DNA of 64,000 nucleotides from Macroventuria anomochaeta (lineage: Eukaryota; Ascomycota; Dothideomycetes; Pleosporales; Didymellaceae), in assembly GCF_010093625.1 (NCBI RefSeq), contig NW_022985369.1, positions 440,488 through 504,487 on the forward strand, written 5' to 3'. The notes below the pieces were generated by a model that was given only the letters and a program-made list of their open reading frames with translations, ran no database searches and was not told the origin of the DNA. Of the stretch, positions 11,203-22,327 are shown piece after piece. Positions within the stretch are counted from its first letter, which is position 1; each line of letters opens with the position of its first letter. The position numbers were made by a program, and so were the translations under genes.

Positions 11203-12811
11203 TCAGGATCGACTACAAGACCAGGATGCGCCTGTCTGAGAGTCATGAATTGACTTTCCACTCGCATACAGTCCGATACCACATATGGCAGCGGCAATGC
11301 AGAAAGTAGCAAAGTTTAACGCCGTCAGACTGATCTTCTTCCAATTCGCAGTGTAGTTGCCCCGGTTGAGGTACAGCCAAAAGATACCACTCATTCCGTA
11401 GGTGAACCAGGAAGCGAACAGCGCAGATATCAGTCCAAGCAGGGAGTTGAAATTGGGAATACTCTCAGCAATGATCCACGCGATCACCCAGAGCGTCAGG
11501 GTGATACCAGCCCACGACCCAATGGCCAGCCAGGTACGAGAGCCCATGTGGCGTGTTCCACGGAAGATGCGTACATAGATGTACTTGGCTGCTACATGGC
11601 CGTAGATCACGCCAGCCAGAAGGATCTGATATCGGTCAGTCGAATTCATACACTTCGCTTCAAATGACAACATACCGTAGGCAGCGCGATGCCGTACGCG
11701 ACCTTTACGACAACTTTACTTGCGCTTCCTAGCGCAGGACTGGCAACGTCCACACCAGCGTAACGGTATACTACAATGGCGACAACCAGATACATCGTGA
11801 TATCGATTGCTTGCAGCATGAAAAGTGCTTTCGGAAACTCACTCGGGTCCCGGAACTCGGAGATGAAAGAGAAGAAAGCTACGTGACCAGCATATGCAAA
11901 GATGATGTTGGTTACCGCCAAGAAAGCTGGTGCAAAGCTCGGTGAGTACGTAGCGGCGAGCCTGAGGTTTGGCTTTGGATCAACTCCTAGCGCGATCATA
12001 GCTAGGAAGACCGCGCCGCAGATGGAGATAAACGAGGCGATGCTGAGGTACGAAACTTTCTTCAGTGTTCGCGGAAGAGTGAAGATCCAAAGGACCACAA
12101 AACCAACGACGCCCCAGACGATGCTGCAGGTCGCGTTTTCGGTGATGGCGTTCATCGCAATGGTGAACGTCAAGATGTGCGAGCCCATCACTGCACGCGT
12201 CAGTCCATCAGACTCATTACACAATCTTTTAACATACCGAATACCAGGAAGATGGTTTGCGCAGCGCCGCCGAACTCTCGTCCAAAAGGTCCCCACATGA
12301 CCTCCAGCGCATCTGCAAGGTTATGGACTCGCGGATACGCCGCCTTGTACTGGCCGAGTACGTAGCCAGTGTACGTAGCTAGCGATCCCATGGCAATGAT
12401 GAGAATGATACCAGGTACGAACCCAATAGTCGCAAGAACAGACGGCAAAGAGAGAACACCAAGAGATATAGTCTCCGCAATCATGATGAGTCCAGCTTGC
12501 CTATTTCACAGGTCAGCCAACCTCCCTATTGCAATCTCGCCTACGATGCAAACTCACCACCACCTCAAAGTCCGGTACTTAACTTCGTTTTCTCCTTCGT
12601 CTCCAAATGGATCGTCATCATGCGCACTCGAGCGCCTCTTTTCTGCAATCTGGGGTCTGGTCTCTGTATCTCGGCTTGTAGTGCGATTGCTTGTGAGGTC
12701 ACCCTCGCTCTCTGGCTTTTCACTAAAGTCGTCGAATACTGACTGCAGATCTTCTGCCGCTGGATGCATGCTGCGGCGCACCGGCGGACCGTTGCGCATT
12801 GTCTCGCGCAT
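11203..12811 (-). CDS. Mtr-type neutral amino-acid permease (AAAP family)
   Basis: Minus-strand exons 12811-12558, 12500-12238, 12190-11676 and 11625-11203, with introns of 57, 47 and 50 nt, encode 484 residues. A polar, charged N-terminal tail of about 85 residues precedes YRTLRWWQAGLIMIAETISL, the usual entry to the first membrane segment of fungal AAAP permeases. About ten further hydrophobic segments follow. The protein resembles the Neurospora methyltryptophan-resistance permease Mtr, a plasma-membrane proton-coupled importer of neutral aliphatic and aromatic amino acids. The start at 12811 is chosen as the first ATG after the upstream non-ATG open stretch. Substrate specificity is inferred from family only. 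Confidence 0.85.
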
Positions 12812-13372
12812 GTTGAAAGTTGTTCGATGATAATCTCGATGCACTGATACGTCTGGACGACCAAAACAGGTGTTTGTAAATTTGCAAAGCAATTTTTTTC
12901 GATTTCGGACAACGAGTTTAATCACGATGCTCGACGTTACTTGGTTTTATTCGGGGTCGAGAGTCATCATGGTGATCAATGGCACTGGCGCCTCGGACCC
13001 TGATGATGTAACCTTTCAGCGCGAAGCTTGAAGCTTGGTACGTAATTCGGCGTCACTGGTTCGCCCGCACAGTCCCGGCAGCTGCACCCAGAATTCAAAA
13101 ATTGCTCGACTCACGTCAGGCAAGGGGACATGCGCTCACTAATTGTTTGCGCGTTGAATGTGCTTACGAGCAGTCCGACTTTGTGACTGCGAAGGTGCTG
13201 CAAGAAGCGAGCAAACCTTAAAGCTTATTCGGGTTAAGCTTAAATCCTACAGGGCCATCACCATCTGGGCAGTTGTTCACCGAACATACGGTCATCTCAT
13301 CTACACCAATATATGGGAACATCTTGAAATGAAGAACAGATCTTGTCTCACCCTCTTCATTCGATACCAGCC
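12812..13372. other. Intergenic, 561 bp
   Basis: This holds the 5' flank of the permease gene and the 3' flank of the secreted paralogue. Open frames here are short and unrecognised. Confidence 0.5.
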
Positions 13373-14387
13373 CTACAATGCAAGTACCAAACCCACAACT
13401 CCGGCCATTCCCATCACCAACTTGCCAGCAACCTGCCAACCTGTCGCAGCACTTTCCCACAGCGCCCTATCCTCAGAAACCTGACTACCCGACTGCGTTT
13501 TGTTCGGTGTTACGCAAACGAACTGTACTGCGTTATTCTGATTGCCTCCAAACGAAGCAACAACAGCGAAAAGCACCACCTGGCTGACAAACTGATCATA
13601 CGTCAACGCCGGATATATATCTGAGAACCCCGACGATAACTCTGGTCATCGTAGAAAGAATGTGAACTGCCCCGCGCTGAAGCCTGGCAGTTATCCGGGG
13701 AGTTCAACACCCGGAAGCGAAGGATACGAGCAGTTGTCATTCGGAACAACGAATCGTGACCCTGTCAATTCGGCAGCAGACACACAGGGCGTAAGCAAGG
13801 TACTTGCAAGCAGACTCACGGCTATACAACTGCGCATTAGGCGTTGATCTCCCACAAAGCTCAAGCAGCCGGTCCAATCGTGCCCCGGAAAGGAATGGAT
13901 CTGGACATGAATTGTCGGGCCTCCACTCAGAAATTGTAGCGTTCGATAACATTTCCTGCATGAACAACATGCACTCGTCGCTAAACACACCTGCGCAGCT
14001 AGACCCGTTGGTCAAGTTGGTCGTGTTCAGTGGCGTGAACTGATACAAACACACGCTCGTATTCGACGCTTTGTTGGGGACGCTGAGGAAGCTTTCGCGC
14101 GTATAGCGAAAACAGTCACCATTGAGGTTGGGGCCTGTGTCGTTCACCAGGATGAAAAGGTGCCAGGGGTCTTGATTCGGCAGTTCAAGGAATGGAACAC
14201 TGCCTACTGACTCAACCGAGGCGTTTGGCGAAGAGATGTAGGGTATGTCGAGGAAGCTGAGACAGCAGACGTCTAGTTGAGAGATACCATTGCGGGTGGA
14301 GGTGAAATCTGTCGTTGTGTTTTGAGCCAGGGTAGTTCTGAGGGGAAGTGTTGCCGCGAGCAGTATGTGGGTAGTTGGTGTCTGCAT
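13373..14387 (-). CDS. Secreted, probably GPI-anchored protein, tandem paralogue A
   Basis: Preferred model: minus-strand exons 14387-13820, 13761-13711 and 13641-13373, with introns of 58 and 69 nt, 295 residues. It begins with a likely signal peptide (about residues 1-20, ending near TTLAQ). Next comes a Cys- and Asn-rich ectodomain with many N-glycosylation sequons, and a short Cys motif NDNCSYPSLP. It ends in a hydrophobic segment WQVAGKLVMGMAGVVGLVLAL followed directly by the stop, as in GPI-anchored proteins. If the second intron is retained the protein stops at 13691 (212 residues) and lacks the anchor. The family is unknown to me. It is the downstream copy of a tandem pair with the gene at 14523-15355. 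A cell-wall or effector-like role is only a guess. Confidence 0.65.
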
Positions 14388-14522
14388 CTTGTGTGAAGGT
14401 GTACAAGCGCAAAGAGATGGCGGTGTGGATTCTTCTATACTCGGTTTTTCGATATTGCACTGCCAGCTATCCGCGCTTCCTGCTCTCAGGGACCCGACTG
14501 CCCTTCGTTTTATTGTTCGCCG

Positions 14523-15355
14523 TTATACATACAAACTGTACATCGCTCTGCGGCACCTCTTGTACGCCGTCGTCAAACCTCGCAGCAACAATGAACGGCA
14601 CTGACTGGGTGACGTGGAGATCGTAAACGTGGGGAACAGGCGTTGAAATGTGTGGTAGTTCTCTGGGAGGCTGATTCCGTCAACAGAAGAGTATGTGCAA
14701 GTGTCGTTTCCTTCGTCTTCGACGAAGGCTGCGCCTGATCAAGGTCAGTCTAAGTATTTTCGAGGAAGGACGTATAGAAGGAGACATGCCCTGATTTGGC
14801 CAATGTACTGAAGGCTGTACCGCACGCTGCCACAGCCTCATCGCGAGGATTTTCCCCAAGCCGTGAATCTGCACACGAGGTGCTGGGACTTGTAGTCAGC
14901 ACGGCACTCCGTAGGTAGTCTATACACCCCGAGCTCAGTACACCGCTGCAGCCATTGCTCCGATCTCCATCGGACGTTGCGTTGACAGGCGCCAACTGGT
15001 AGATACTAAAGCTTGTGCTGCGTACACCATCCGGTACGCTAAGATAGCCTTTGTTTGTGCCGAGAACGGCAGCGTTATCTATGCTCTTGAGCTGTACATC
15101 GCGAATGGTGTCGTTGACTAACAGGTCGATCTGCCATGGCTCTGTGACGTTCAAGTTTCGGGCTGCTGTATTGTTCCAGGTAAACGAACGGGTACCGGAG
15201 GAATTGTGATAACTCCCGTTGTTCAACTCAGCGACTATTTGGTAGTTGGTTTGAGGATTGCAAATTGACGTCCCATATATGGTTTGAGCGATTGGTGGCG
15301 TAAAGAGAGCGAATGCCGCGAAGAGTGGAAGGATTGACAGATATATGATGGGCAT
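14523..15355 (-). CDS. Secreted protein, tandem paralogue B (lost anchor)
   Basis: Model: minus-strand exons 15355-14809 and 14734-14523 (74-nt intron), 252 residues. It has a clear signal peptide (MPIIYLSILPLFAAFALFTP, cleavage probably after PIAQ), many Asn-Xaa-Ser/Thr sites and conserved cysteines. After the intron comes NDTCTYSSVDGISLPENY, matching NDNCSYPSLPGVELPG of the downstream paralogue. From there the frames part: the sequence matching the third exon of paralogue A (YDLHVTQSVPF against YDQFVSQVVLF, then VQFVCITA against VQFVCVTP) is present only in another frame. The region matching intron 2 appears shrunk to about 22 nt. The hydrophobic C-terminal tail is absent. So this copy is either a soluble secreted variant or a gene beginning to decay. 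Function unknown. Confidence 0.6.
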
Positions 15356-15777
15356 TGAAATTTGGCTGCGCTAACCTGACCTTCAGAGTTTCGTAGTCCT
15401 CGGGATATTTATCGACAATGAGTGTCCGGACTACCTGTGCAATTGCTGTGCTGTTCGTCGACCCCATCCTTGGCTGCCGTCATTGCTTCATTGTGGCATT
15501 CACGCCTGAAGCTATCGTGGGGTGCCTTGATGTCGTGATCATTGTTTAAAGACTAAGTGCAAGGCTAAGATTTGGAAGACAGTGCTTGGTTGGATGAAGT
15601 GTAAAGTAGCGTATCTTGGCAGGGACCGTCAGCCATGCGCTTTACTAAAAGTCCCATGCAACCCAATCAAGCCTATTTCTGTACGGATTCAATTCAGCTT
15701 GCTGGTTCAGGACTACAGTATATGGTGCGTGATGCAGTGGCTGTCTCGTGGCTTCAGCATGTTCACCGATCATTTAA
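15356..15777. other. Intergenic, 422 bp
   Basis: This is the 5' flank of the secreted paralogue and 3' flank of the F-box gene. No supported feature. Confidence 0.5.
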
Positions 15778-17470
15778 TTATACGTCCTTACGGCCGCCTT
15801 CCTCCCAGCTCATGCCATAGCTCCTAACTCTGCTCCAATAGAATGCTCTATCGTTCTTCAAACCGAACTCACCCCAATCGTCTGTCAGGCGGTTGTAGCT
15901 CCAGTAGCCTTGCCATGTCAACTTATTGTTCTTGGCCTGGCGTCCCGCGCTGCTCAAATTTAAGATCATCTTGTTGAAATACTTAGGCGTCGCGCCTGCG
16001 GTCTCGATGATCAGCGTGCCTTCCTTCTCTCCGTCCACAACCCCGGGCATGTCAGGGCCGGTGAGGCGCCAACGGCCCAGTAGTGCGTCCTTCATCGGTG
16101 CGGATGGGAGGTTGCCATGGTTCTTATGCATGTGTTCGACGTAGAGATAGGGCACTACATCAGCTGGTTCAGATGTTGTGAGAAGCGAGACACATGTTCC
16201 GTCGCGCAGGAAGCGGAGGTAGCGATAGTATGTGACGATGTGAATCGGCGAGCCCCAAGTCAAGCTCATTGTGCTGGCTGCACCGGCGCGCTGGTAGTTG
16301 ACTGTGCTGATGTAGCAGCCATTGAAGCGGATCCGTGGGCGCCGATTGAAAAGGGTGCGGTATGTTGGATAGGGTGATGGGACGAGCAGCTGGGTGACGG
16401 CCACAGGAGATGGAGGAGTTGTAGGAGCGTTGTCCTCGATGTCAGAATCGTCACCTAGAATGAAGCCGCCTTCATCGTCGTCGCCAAGCGGTCGGCCGTC
16501 GATCTGGCAGGTGTAAGAGTAGTGCATAGCTGCGAACCCGTACTCATATCCCAGGGCCAGTCGCTTCCAAACTTGATCTTCAGTGCTGACAAGGTACGCG
16601 AGGCGCTTGCAGACTTGTGCCAGACGGACGAATGCCGCAAGGTCTTGCACGGCAAGATGCTCCAGTATCTGTACGATAATCTCTTCTGGGACTGCCGCTA
16701 TGGGACATGGTGGGGCTGGAGAGAGGTCCGTTGGCGGCGGCTCTCCTGAGATGGATAGGGTGGAGAACTCAGCGAGCAGTGTTTGCAATGAAGCCGGGAG
16801 ACCATGTAGGGAGTGGTGAGCGGTATTCGGTACTGTTACCGGCGCGTTGGAGGGGTTGGGATCCTGTGGCTTGGAGGTTGTCGTCGGTGCTGCACCTGCT
16901 GCTGAGGCGCTGGAAACTTGCGGCTGAGGCTTGGATCTGTTCTTGAAGAAGGAAGGCGGAAAGTGTTTCGCCTTGTACTTCTCGTGGACACTGTCGTCGA
17001 GCTGTAACAAGTGTCAGTGGATGGACGTACGTACACCTTCCACGTAAAGGACTTGCCTTGAAAGCCTTTCGGTACAACCTCACACTGTCCCCCAGATTTC
17101 CTTGCGTTTCGCGTTCTACAGCCTTCTCATAATGGTCTAATGCCGTCTTTGGTTCTTTGCTTGCAGATGCAATAACAGCGGTCTGAGCGCTGCTTTCATC
17201 AAGCCTTCGGCCATGTTGCTTCTCGCCTAGATCTTGATGAACGTAAGGAGCAACTTCGTCTGTCTCTTCTACACTTCGCTGGCGCGCATGGGAATGAGAT
17301 GCTGCGGCCGACGCAGTACCTCTTGGCGGTGCGTGCGGCCTGCTGTCTGCTGGGGCTGCAGATGCTACAGGCGCCTTGCCCTTGGCTCGGGCCGAGACTT
17401 CTTCCCTCCATCTCTGGCGGAAAGACTCGAGCTCAGCCTCCGTGCTCGTGGAATCGTTGTTAGGGTCCAT
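15778..17470 (-). CDS. F-box protein of the Hrt3/Pof7/FBXO9 family
   Basis: Minus-strand exons 17470-17057 and 17001-15778, joined across a 55-nt intron with a GC donor (AAG|GCAAGT) and normal AG acceptor, encode 545 residues. Residues about 105-155 hold a TPR/MIT-like helical block (ALDHYEKAVERETQGNLGDS through KLDDSVHEKYK). An F-box follows near 245 (VPEEIIVQILEHLAVQDLAAF), then the C-terminal domain shared with FBXO9, with CYISTVNYQRAG and the ending WGEFGLKNDRAFYWSRVRSY. Family members are substrate receptors of SCF ubiquitin ligases. The start at 17470 is the first ATG giving the acidic N-terminus MDPNNDSTSTEAE; upstream in-frame ATG 17572 seems less likely. It is divergent from Mtm1, 501 bp apart. 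Confidence 0.88.
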
Positions 17471-17971
17471 GGTTCCAATGTCCAAGTGTGGCGTCCCGGT
17501 TCTAAGCGCACAGGCCGATGTCGCTGGTTCCACGTGCAGGGAAGGTGGGTATGATACAATGCAGGCCTTCAAAGGGTCTAATAGGAATACATATCTACAG
17601 GGGGTGTGACTCTTTGTCTATGTGGGCGTTGCGCGGTGAATTTAGCGATGCACTGAGGTTGACAGTGACAGCGATGACGAAGGCAGGAAAGCGCGCCACA
17701 GACGCGTTCTCGATGCGAGTGCATCTGATAAGCCGCCCTTTGCAGACCCACATTAAGCTAGTCCGAACAGTCCGATTGCGATTGACATTTTTGAGCCGTG
17801 GAGCTAAGAACAAGCATCACCGATCCGTCGCCGCCCTTCAGCACAGCGTCACCACTTTGTCACCGCCCGTGGAGAATGAACACGCCCGCCTTTCTGCGCC
17901 CTCGCGACTCTCACTGCACGCCTCGTTTCGACTCGAGGTAGCACAGCCATCCACTGCACCAAGCTGTAGAG
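17471..17971. promoter_or_regulatory. Divergent promoter region, Hrt3-like gene and Mtm1
   Basis: The 501 bp between two oppositely directed starts contain no open frame of note. They must hold the promoters of both genes. No individual site is claimed. Confidence 0.5.
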
Positions 17972-19357
17972 ATGGCAACGGCCACACAGCGGGCCGAGGA
18001 TGTGGACGTCATCAAAGGCGCGGACGAGGTGTCGCTCTCGCAGAAGATGCTTTCAGCCGTGTCTGGGAGCATCTTGACCTCGCTACTCGGTAAGTCAATG
18101 TCTACCATGCTCTCTATTAGTTGCGCAGCATCAGCGGGCTGTGTCCAACACGGTGTTCGCCTCCATGCTTTCCTGGACCCTTGCTGACGTAGAACAGTCA
18201 CGCCCCTCGATGTCGTCCGCGTCCGTCTGCAATCGCAGGAAACGCCCCAAAAGGGATCATCACATACATCCCGCGGATTCAATGGTACCACGCTCACGCA
18301 ATTTCGCGACGTCCCACCGAACATGGGAATATCGGCTTGCTGCAGAGAAGTGTTTTGGATGAACAACAAGGCACCCTTCTGCGTAGCTGGGCCAACAATG
18401 TCGCCAATTAACCCGGCAGACCTGAGCTGCGCGGTGGAAGAGGTCGAACGCAGGACCATCAACAGCACATGGGATGGACTGCGAAAGATTGCACAGAACG
18501 AAGGGCCACGGACACTATGGCGAGGACTGTCGCCAACTCTGGTTATGGCAGTTCCAGCCAACGTTATCTACTTCGCTGGCTACGACTGGCTACGTACAGC
18601 CCAAGCGTCGCCCTTCCGCTCGACCGTGCCAGATGCATACGTACCGCTGGTAGCAGGTGCGACCGCGCGTACAATGGCTGCCATCACTGTGAGCCCAATC
18701 GAGATGTTCAGGACCAGGATGCAGGCAGCAAACCACACAGCTACTGCTGCAGGACACTTCCGTGAGACAATGGACGGCCTTCGGGAAATGGTGGGCTCAC
18801 AGGGTATCCTAAGTCTTTGGCGCGGCCTCACCTTGACTCTGTGGCGGGACGTACCATTCTCTGCCATCTACTGGTGGGGATACGAGGCGACACGAAACGC
18901 TCTGACCGACGCACGGGGCCGAGTGGAGGCCAGGAATGAGGGTTTCGAGTTCCGCATGGGTCGCGGCGGGGAGAAGATCCAGCGGCGCAGCCGGTCAAGG
19001 AGTCGAGAGAATACCAAAGACACGATCATTGACAGCTTCCTCGCTGGCGCTGCCTCAGGTGGAGTTGCAGCGTTCGTTACCACCCCCTTCGACGTCGGCA
19101 AGACACGGCAACAGATTGTACGGCACGCGGGTAAGGCTGCTAAAGATGCCGCAGACACCATACGGCCAGAGGACCAGTCAATGCCCCGCTTCCTTATGCA
19201 CATCTACAAAGAGCAAGGGATGTCCGGGCTTTTTAAAGGGTGGGCTGCTCGGTCACTGAAGATTGCACCCGCTTGTGCAATCATGATCAGCTGCTACGAG
19301 TTAGGCAAGAAGGTCTTCAACGATTCGAACGAGCGCAAGCATCTCGAACGATCGTGA
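17972..19357 (+). CDS. MTM1: Mitochondrial carrier Mtm1 (SLC25A39/40 type)
   Basis: Exons 17972-18089 and 18198-19357 (108-nt intron) encode 425 residues. Three mitochondrial-carrier repeats are visible by their signature motifs: TPLDVVRVRLQ, SPIEMFRTRMQ and TPFDVGKTRQQ, each matching Px[DE]xx[KR]. The spacing of the first repeat, with an insertion carrying a Cys pair (ACCRE) and long linkers, fits the Mtm1/SLC25A39-40 branch. This branch acts in the inner mitochondrial membrane and is linked to glutathione import, manganese handling of superoxide dismutase 2, and iron-sulfur metabolism. The RRSRSRSRE stretch between repeats 2 and 3 is a matrix or intermembrane loop. The intron interrupts the first carrier motif and restores it exactly. 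Confidence 0.9.
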
Positions 19358-19834
19358 CACCACACAGAAGGGTACATCCGGCAGAAGACTTTTGCACATA
19401 CCTTAGACTTGGCGCGTTCACCCCATTCGGAGCATGGAGGTTGATCCAACTCATTTTGCATGGCGATAGCATGGCATGTCACGGCGTTATTGGCGAGTTG
19501 GGGCAAGGAGCGGCCTACGACTGAACATGTATTGATACCAGCGCTTTTGTATATACTGGCGCATGTATTATAGCGACGAAAGGCATCGCACATAATCGAT
19601 TCATTCACACTCGCATTGACGTCCTGCACTCGTCTTCATCCCTTACACACTCCATTCTGACATGCCTGCAGTGAGCGACCAGATTCGACGTTCAAGTGTC
19701 CTAAGGCTTCACTCGAGATGCATTCCGCGCTAGTGGATCGTCATAGCCGCGAGAAGCAAAAGCGTCAACAGCAACCGCATTGCGTGAATCAAGCTACCCC
19801 ACACCTACCACTCCGCCCACTCCAATCGATCGCA
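19358..19834. other. Intergenic, 477 bp
   Basis: This is the 3' flank of Mtm1 and 5' flank of the ELYS-domain gene. The open frame extends upstream of ATG 19835 to 19718 but that part has no family-like content. Confidence 0.5.
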
Positions 19835-20891
19835 ATGCTCGACGTTGAAGACTTTGACGCCGTCTTCCAAGGCCTCAACTACACCGATGGCCTGGTGCAG
19901 CAAATTCAAGAGTACCAGCATGCGCTCGGCGGTCAGACTTTCTTTGAGCGCCTGCTAGAACTATTGAAGATCAAAGGTATGCGCCGCTGCAATGCCAAAA
20001 GCTATGGTTTACTGACAAGAGCAAGGACGCAAAGCATATCCACCAAAGACACCGCAACAGCTCCACGATCTTCACCAGCGCATCGTCTCCTCCGAAACCA
20101 CACTACACAATAAGCACTGCTTGATCTTCTACCTTCTCAAAGACTTGTCGCCGCAGCACCACGAAGATGACGAGCTTGCCACCGCATTCGCCCGCGACGT
20201 ACACCTCGAGAAGCGCTTCTGGACGTTCATCGAGGGGCTGTGGGCGCTCGATCGCCTCGAGTTCGCGACCGCTGTCGGCAACCTCACACATCCCAGCATA
20301 ATACCAACGTTTCCAGACGAGATCATGTTTACGCTGCTGAGGTGCAGGGAGAAGCTGAACAGGGTGAATGTACAAAAGGGCGAACAGGACGAGGTGCTAC
20401 CACTTGCGTACTACAACTGCGTCAAGCCACCCCTCGAGGACCAGAAGGTCAGGAACGAGTTCGCAAAGTACCTCTCAGGTCGCAACGTTACGGAGACATA
20501 CTACTGGATACACACTCGCCCAGAGTATGAGCAGAAGCCTCTTCTTGAGATCTTGATCGAGCAGACATTAGAGAAGAGCGTGTGGAACAACGGCATTGGC
20601 GAAGAGGTGTACACGAGGGAGGACAAGGCTATGGAGCTCGTTAGCTTGCCATTCAGTGATGACGAAGAGGGTTTCGTTGAAAAGTTCCTCACTGAGGGCA
20701 AGGGAAGGTCGTTTCGAAACGCAGAGGATACAGTCATGATGCGCAGGATTGCCATGGGCAGGCTGACAGACGTGGCTGGCGACCAGAATACACGGGGTCG
20801 CAGAGCAGATGGTGTGAACTGGGACTCGCTCAAGGATGGTGTCAAGAAGGGTCTTGGCCCAAGGCGTGACGAAGATGGGTTCGTGTTCTGA
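19835..20891 (+). CDS. ELYS-like domain nuclear pore assembly protein
   Basis: Exons 19835-19976 and 20026-20891 (49-nt intron) encode 335 residues. The body matches the ELYS-like domain of fungal nuclear pore complex assembly proteins: N-terminal MLDVEDFDAVFQGL, then LHNKHCLIFYLLKDL, EKRFWTFIEGLWALDRLEFA and LTHPSIIPTFPDEIMFTLL, ending in a basic tail. In animals ELYS recruits the Nup107-160 complex to chromatin; short fungal relatives consist of little more than this helical domain. ATG 19835 is chosen because the family-like sequence begins there, although the frame is open farther upstream. The gene does not overlap its neighbours. The role at the nuclear pore is by family. Confidence 0.82.
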
Positions 20892-21110
20892 GCTCTTGCT
20901 CCCAACCACTAGGAGAGTATCTGTTTTGCATAGCGAAGGCGTACGGCATATTAATCACAGACTGGAGATAGGCAATCAGGTTAGTTGAATCTCACAGGCA
21001 ATTTCCATCTTACCTTGGACCGTTTGCACGACATTCTTAGGCGTAATCTCGCGAGACTTTCTGTCGTCTCTTACTTTCGATGCAGCTCACCACGCCGGCA
21101 AAGCGCCGAA

Positions 21111-22133
21111 ATGTTGCAGCTTCTTCCAGACGAGCTTCTGCTACAGATCACTCTCAATATCCACGACGACAATCGCAACACTTCGCTGGTCAACCTTGCT
21201 CGCACCCACCGTTCCTTCCGCAATGTTGTGCGCGAAACGCTTGTCCGCAACGCTGTCGTCCCACTTCGCAGCATCCCACACTTCATCGTCCTGCTTTCTC
21301 AAAATCCAGTCTGGGCCAGATCAATTAAGCAAATCGAGCTCCGAGATGACAGTAAGGATGTCGGCAAAATCACGCACAGTGCACTGGCTATGTTGGTGTG
21401 TAGTGAGCTCATCCCGAAGATATAGGAGGGTCGTAAGAGAGCAGATTTTCAGTATGCACTCGAGGCTCATTAGTGTGGACGGCATTGTTCTTTGCGTCAT
21501 TGCCGCACGCGAACGAATTGCTGGTCAAGCCTGCGACTGACCAGTTGCCTGTTGCCTACGAGTTCTTGTTACGACACTACAAGTGCCTTAATGGAGGTTT
21601 ATCTGCACGCCTGGAGCCAAATGTACGCGATCAGCTAGAGGTGCTCAAAGTGAAAGCACCCCTCGACATCTACGATCCCATCGGCGCTCCCACCTGACGA
21701 ATTTCAAAGTCCTGATCTTCGATGGAGAATGCCTTCGCCCAACGGATACGCATGGTCATGGAAGTCATCAAACGGCAGCTCTCAGCAGTACTCGACCTAC
21801 CGAAAGCATCCCTCCAAATCTCGAGTCACTCCACATATATGGCGACCATAAGTCCATGCCATGGAGAGGATTGGCAGAGCTGTAATGGCACTAAATCGAA
21901 AACAGATTCGGTGGTCTGAAATTCACGAACCTGCAGATACAGCTTCTCTTCAACATGTCCTGCCGCTTGCTTGCGCACTTCATCGTCATAGCTTCGAGCT
22001 GGATATATTCAAGAATACCGACGTGCTGCTCATGTTCATCGGGTGGGAGCAATCAAATCTGGGCTTCAAGGCATTTTTCAGAGGCCTAGACGATGTCCAC
22101 GACACCTTTATGAGCTCCGCGCTCTATAAGTAA
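21111..22133 (+). pseudogene. Broken F-box/leucine-rich type protein gene
   Basis: ATG 21111 opens a frame with a good F-box (MLQLLPDELLLQITLNIHDD then LVNLARTHRSFRNVVRETLV) that ends at TAG 21425, after 104 residues. Sequence of the same style continues in other frames. One is around 21470-21697 (LFFASLPHANELLVKPA, then LKVKAPLDIYDPIG). A second runs through about 21700-21885 (PPNLESLHIYGDHKSMPWRG) to TAA. A third fragment ends at 22133 (FELDIFKNTDVLLMFIGWEQ). These blocks are typical of lineage-specific fungal F-box proteins of about 350-450 residues. At least three frame changes are needed, more than introns could explain, so I read it as a pseudogene; the first fragment could still be expressed as a short protein. 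Confidence 0.65.
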
Positions 22134-22327
22134 GACTCTCTCCCTTCTGCGACCGAGGCTGTGCAAAAAGAGGCGAAGATTGATAGACGATCGGGACGGT
22201 GTTGGTCGTAATTTCATCATTGTGTGCTATAAAGACCGACTCTAGGATATCTGGCGCTCAAACAAGCCCAACCGGAACGCCACGCAAAAGTCGCTACTTA
22301 TGTACAAAGCAATCACTCCTTCAGACT

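Noticed and set aside
14735..14808. Loss of the first intron's donor in secreted paralogue B
   Set aside because: The site homologous to paralogue A lacks GT, but a GTACAT donor slightly upstream restores the frame, so the gene can be spliced normally there.
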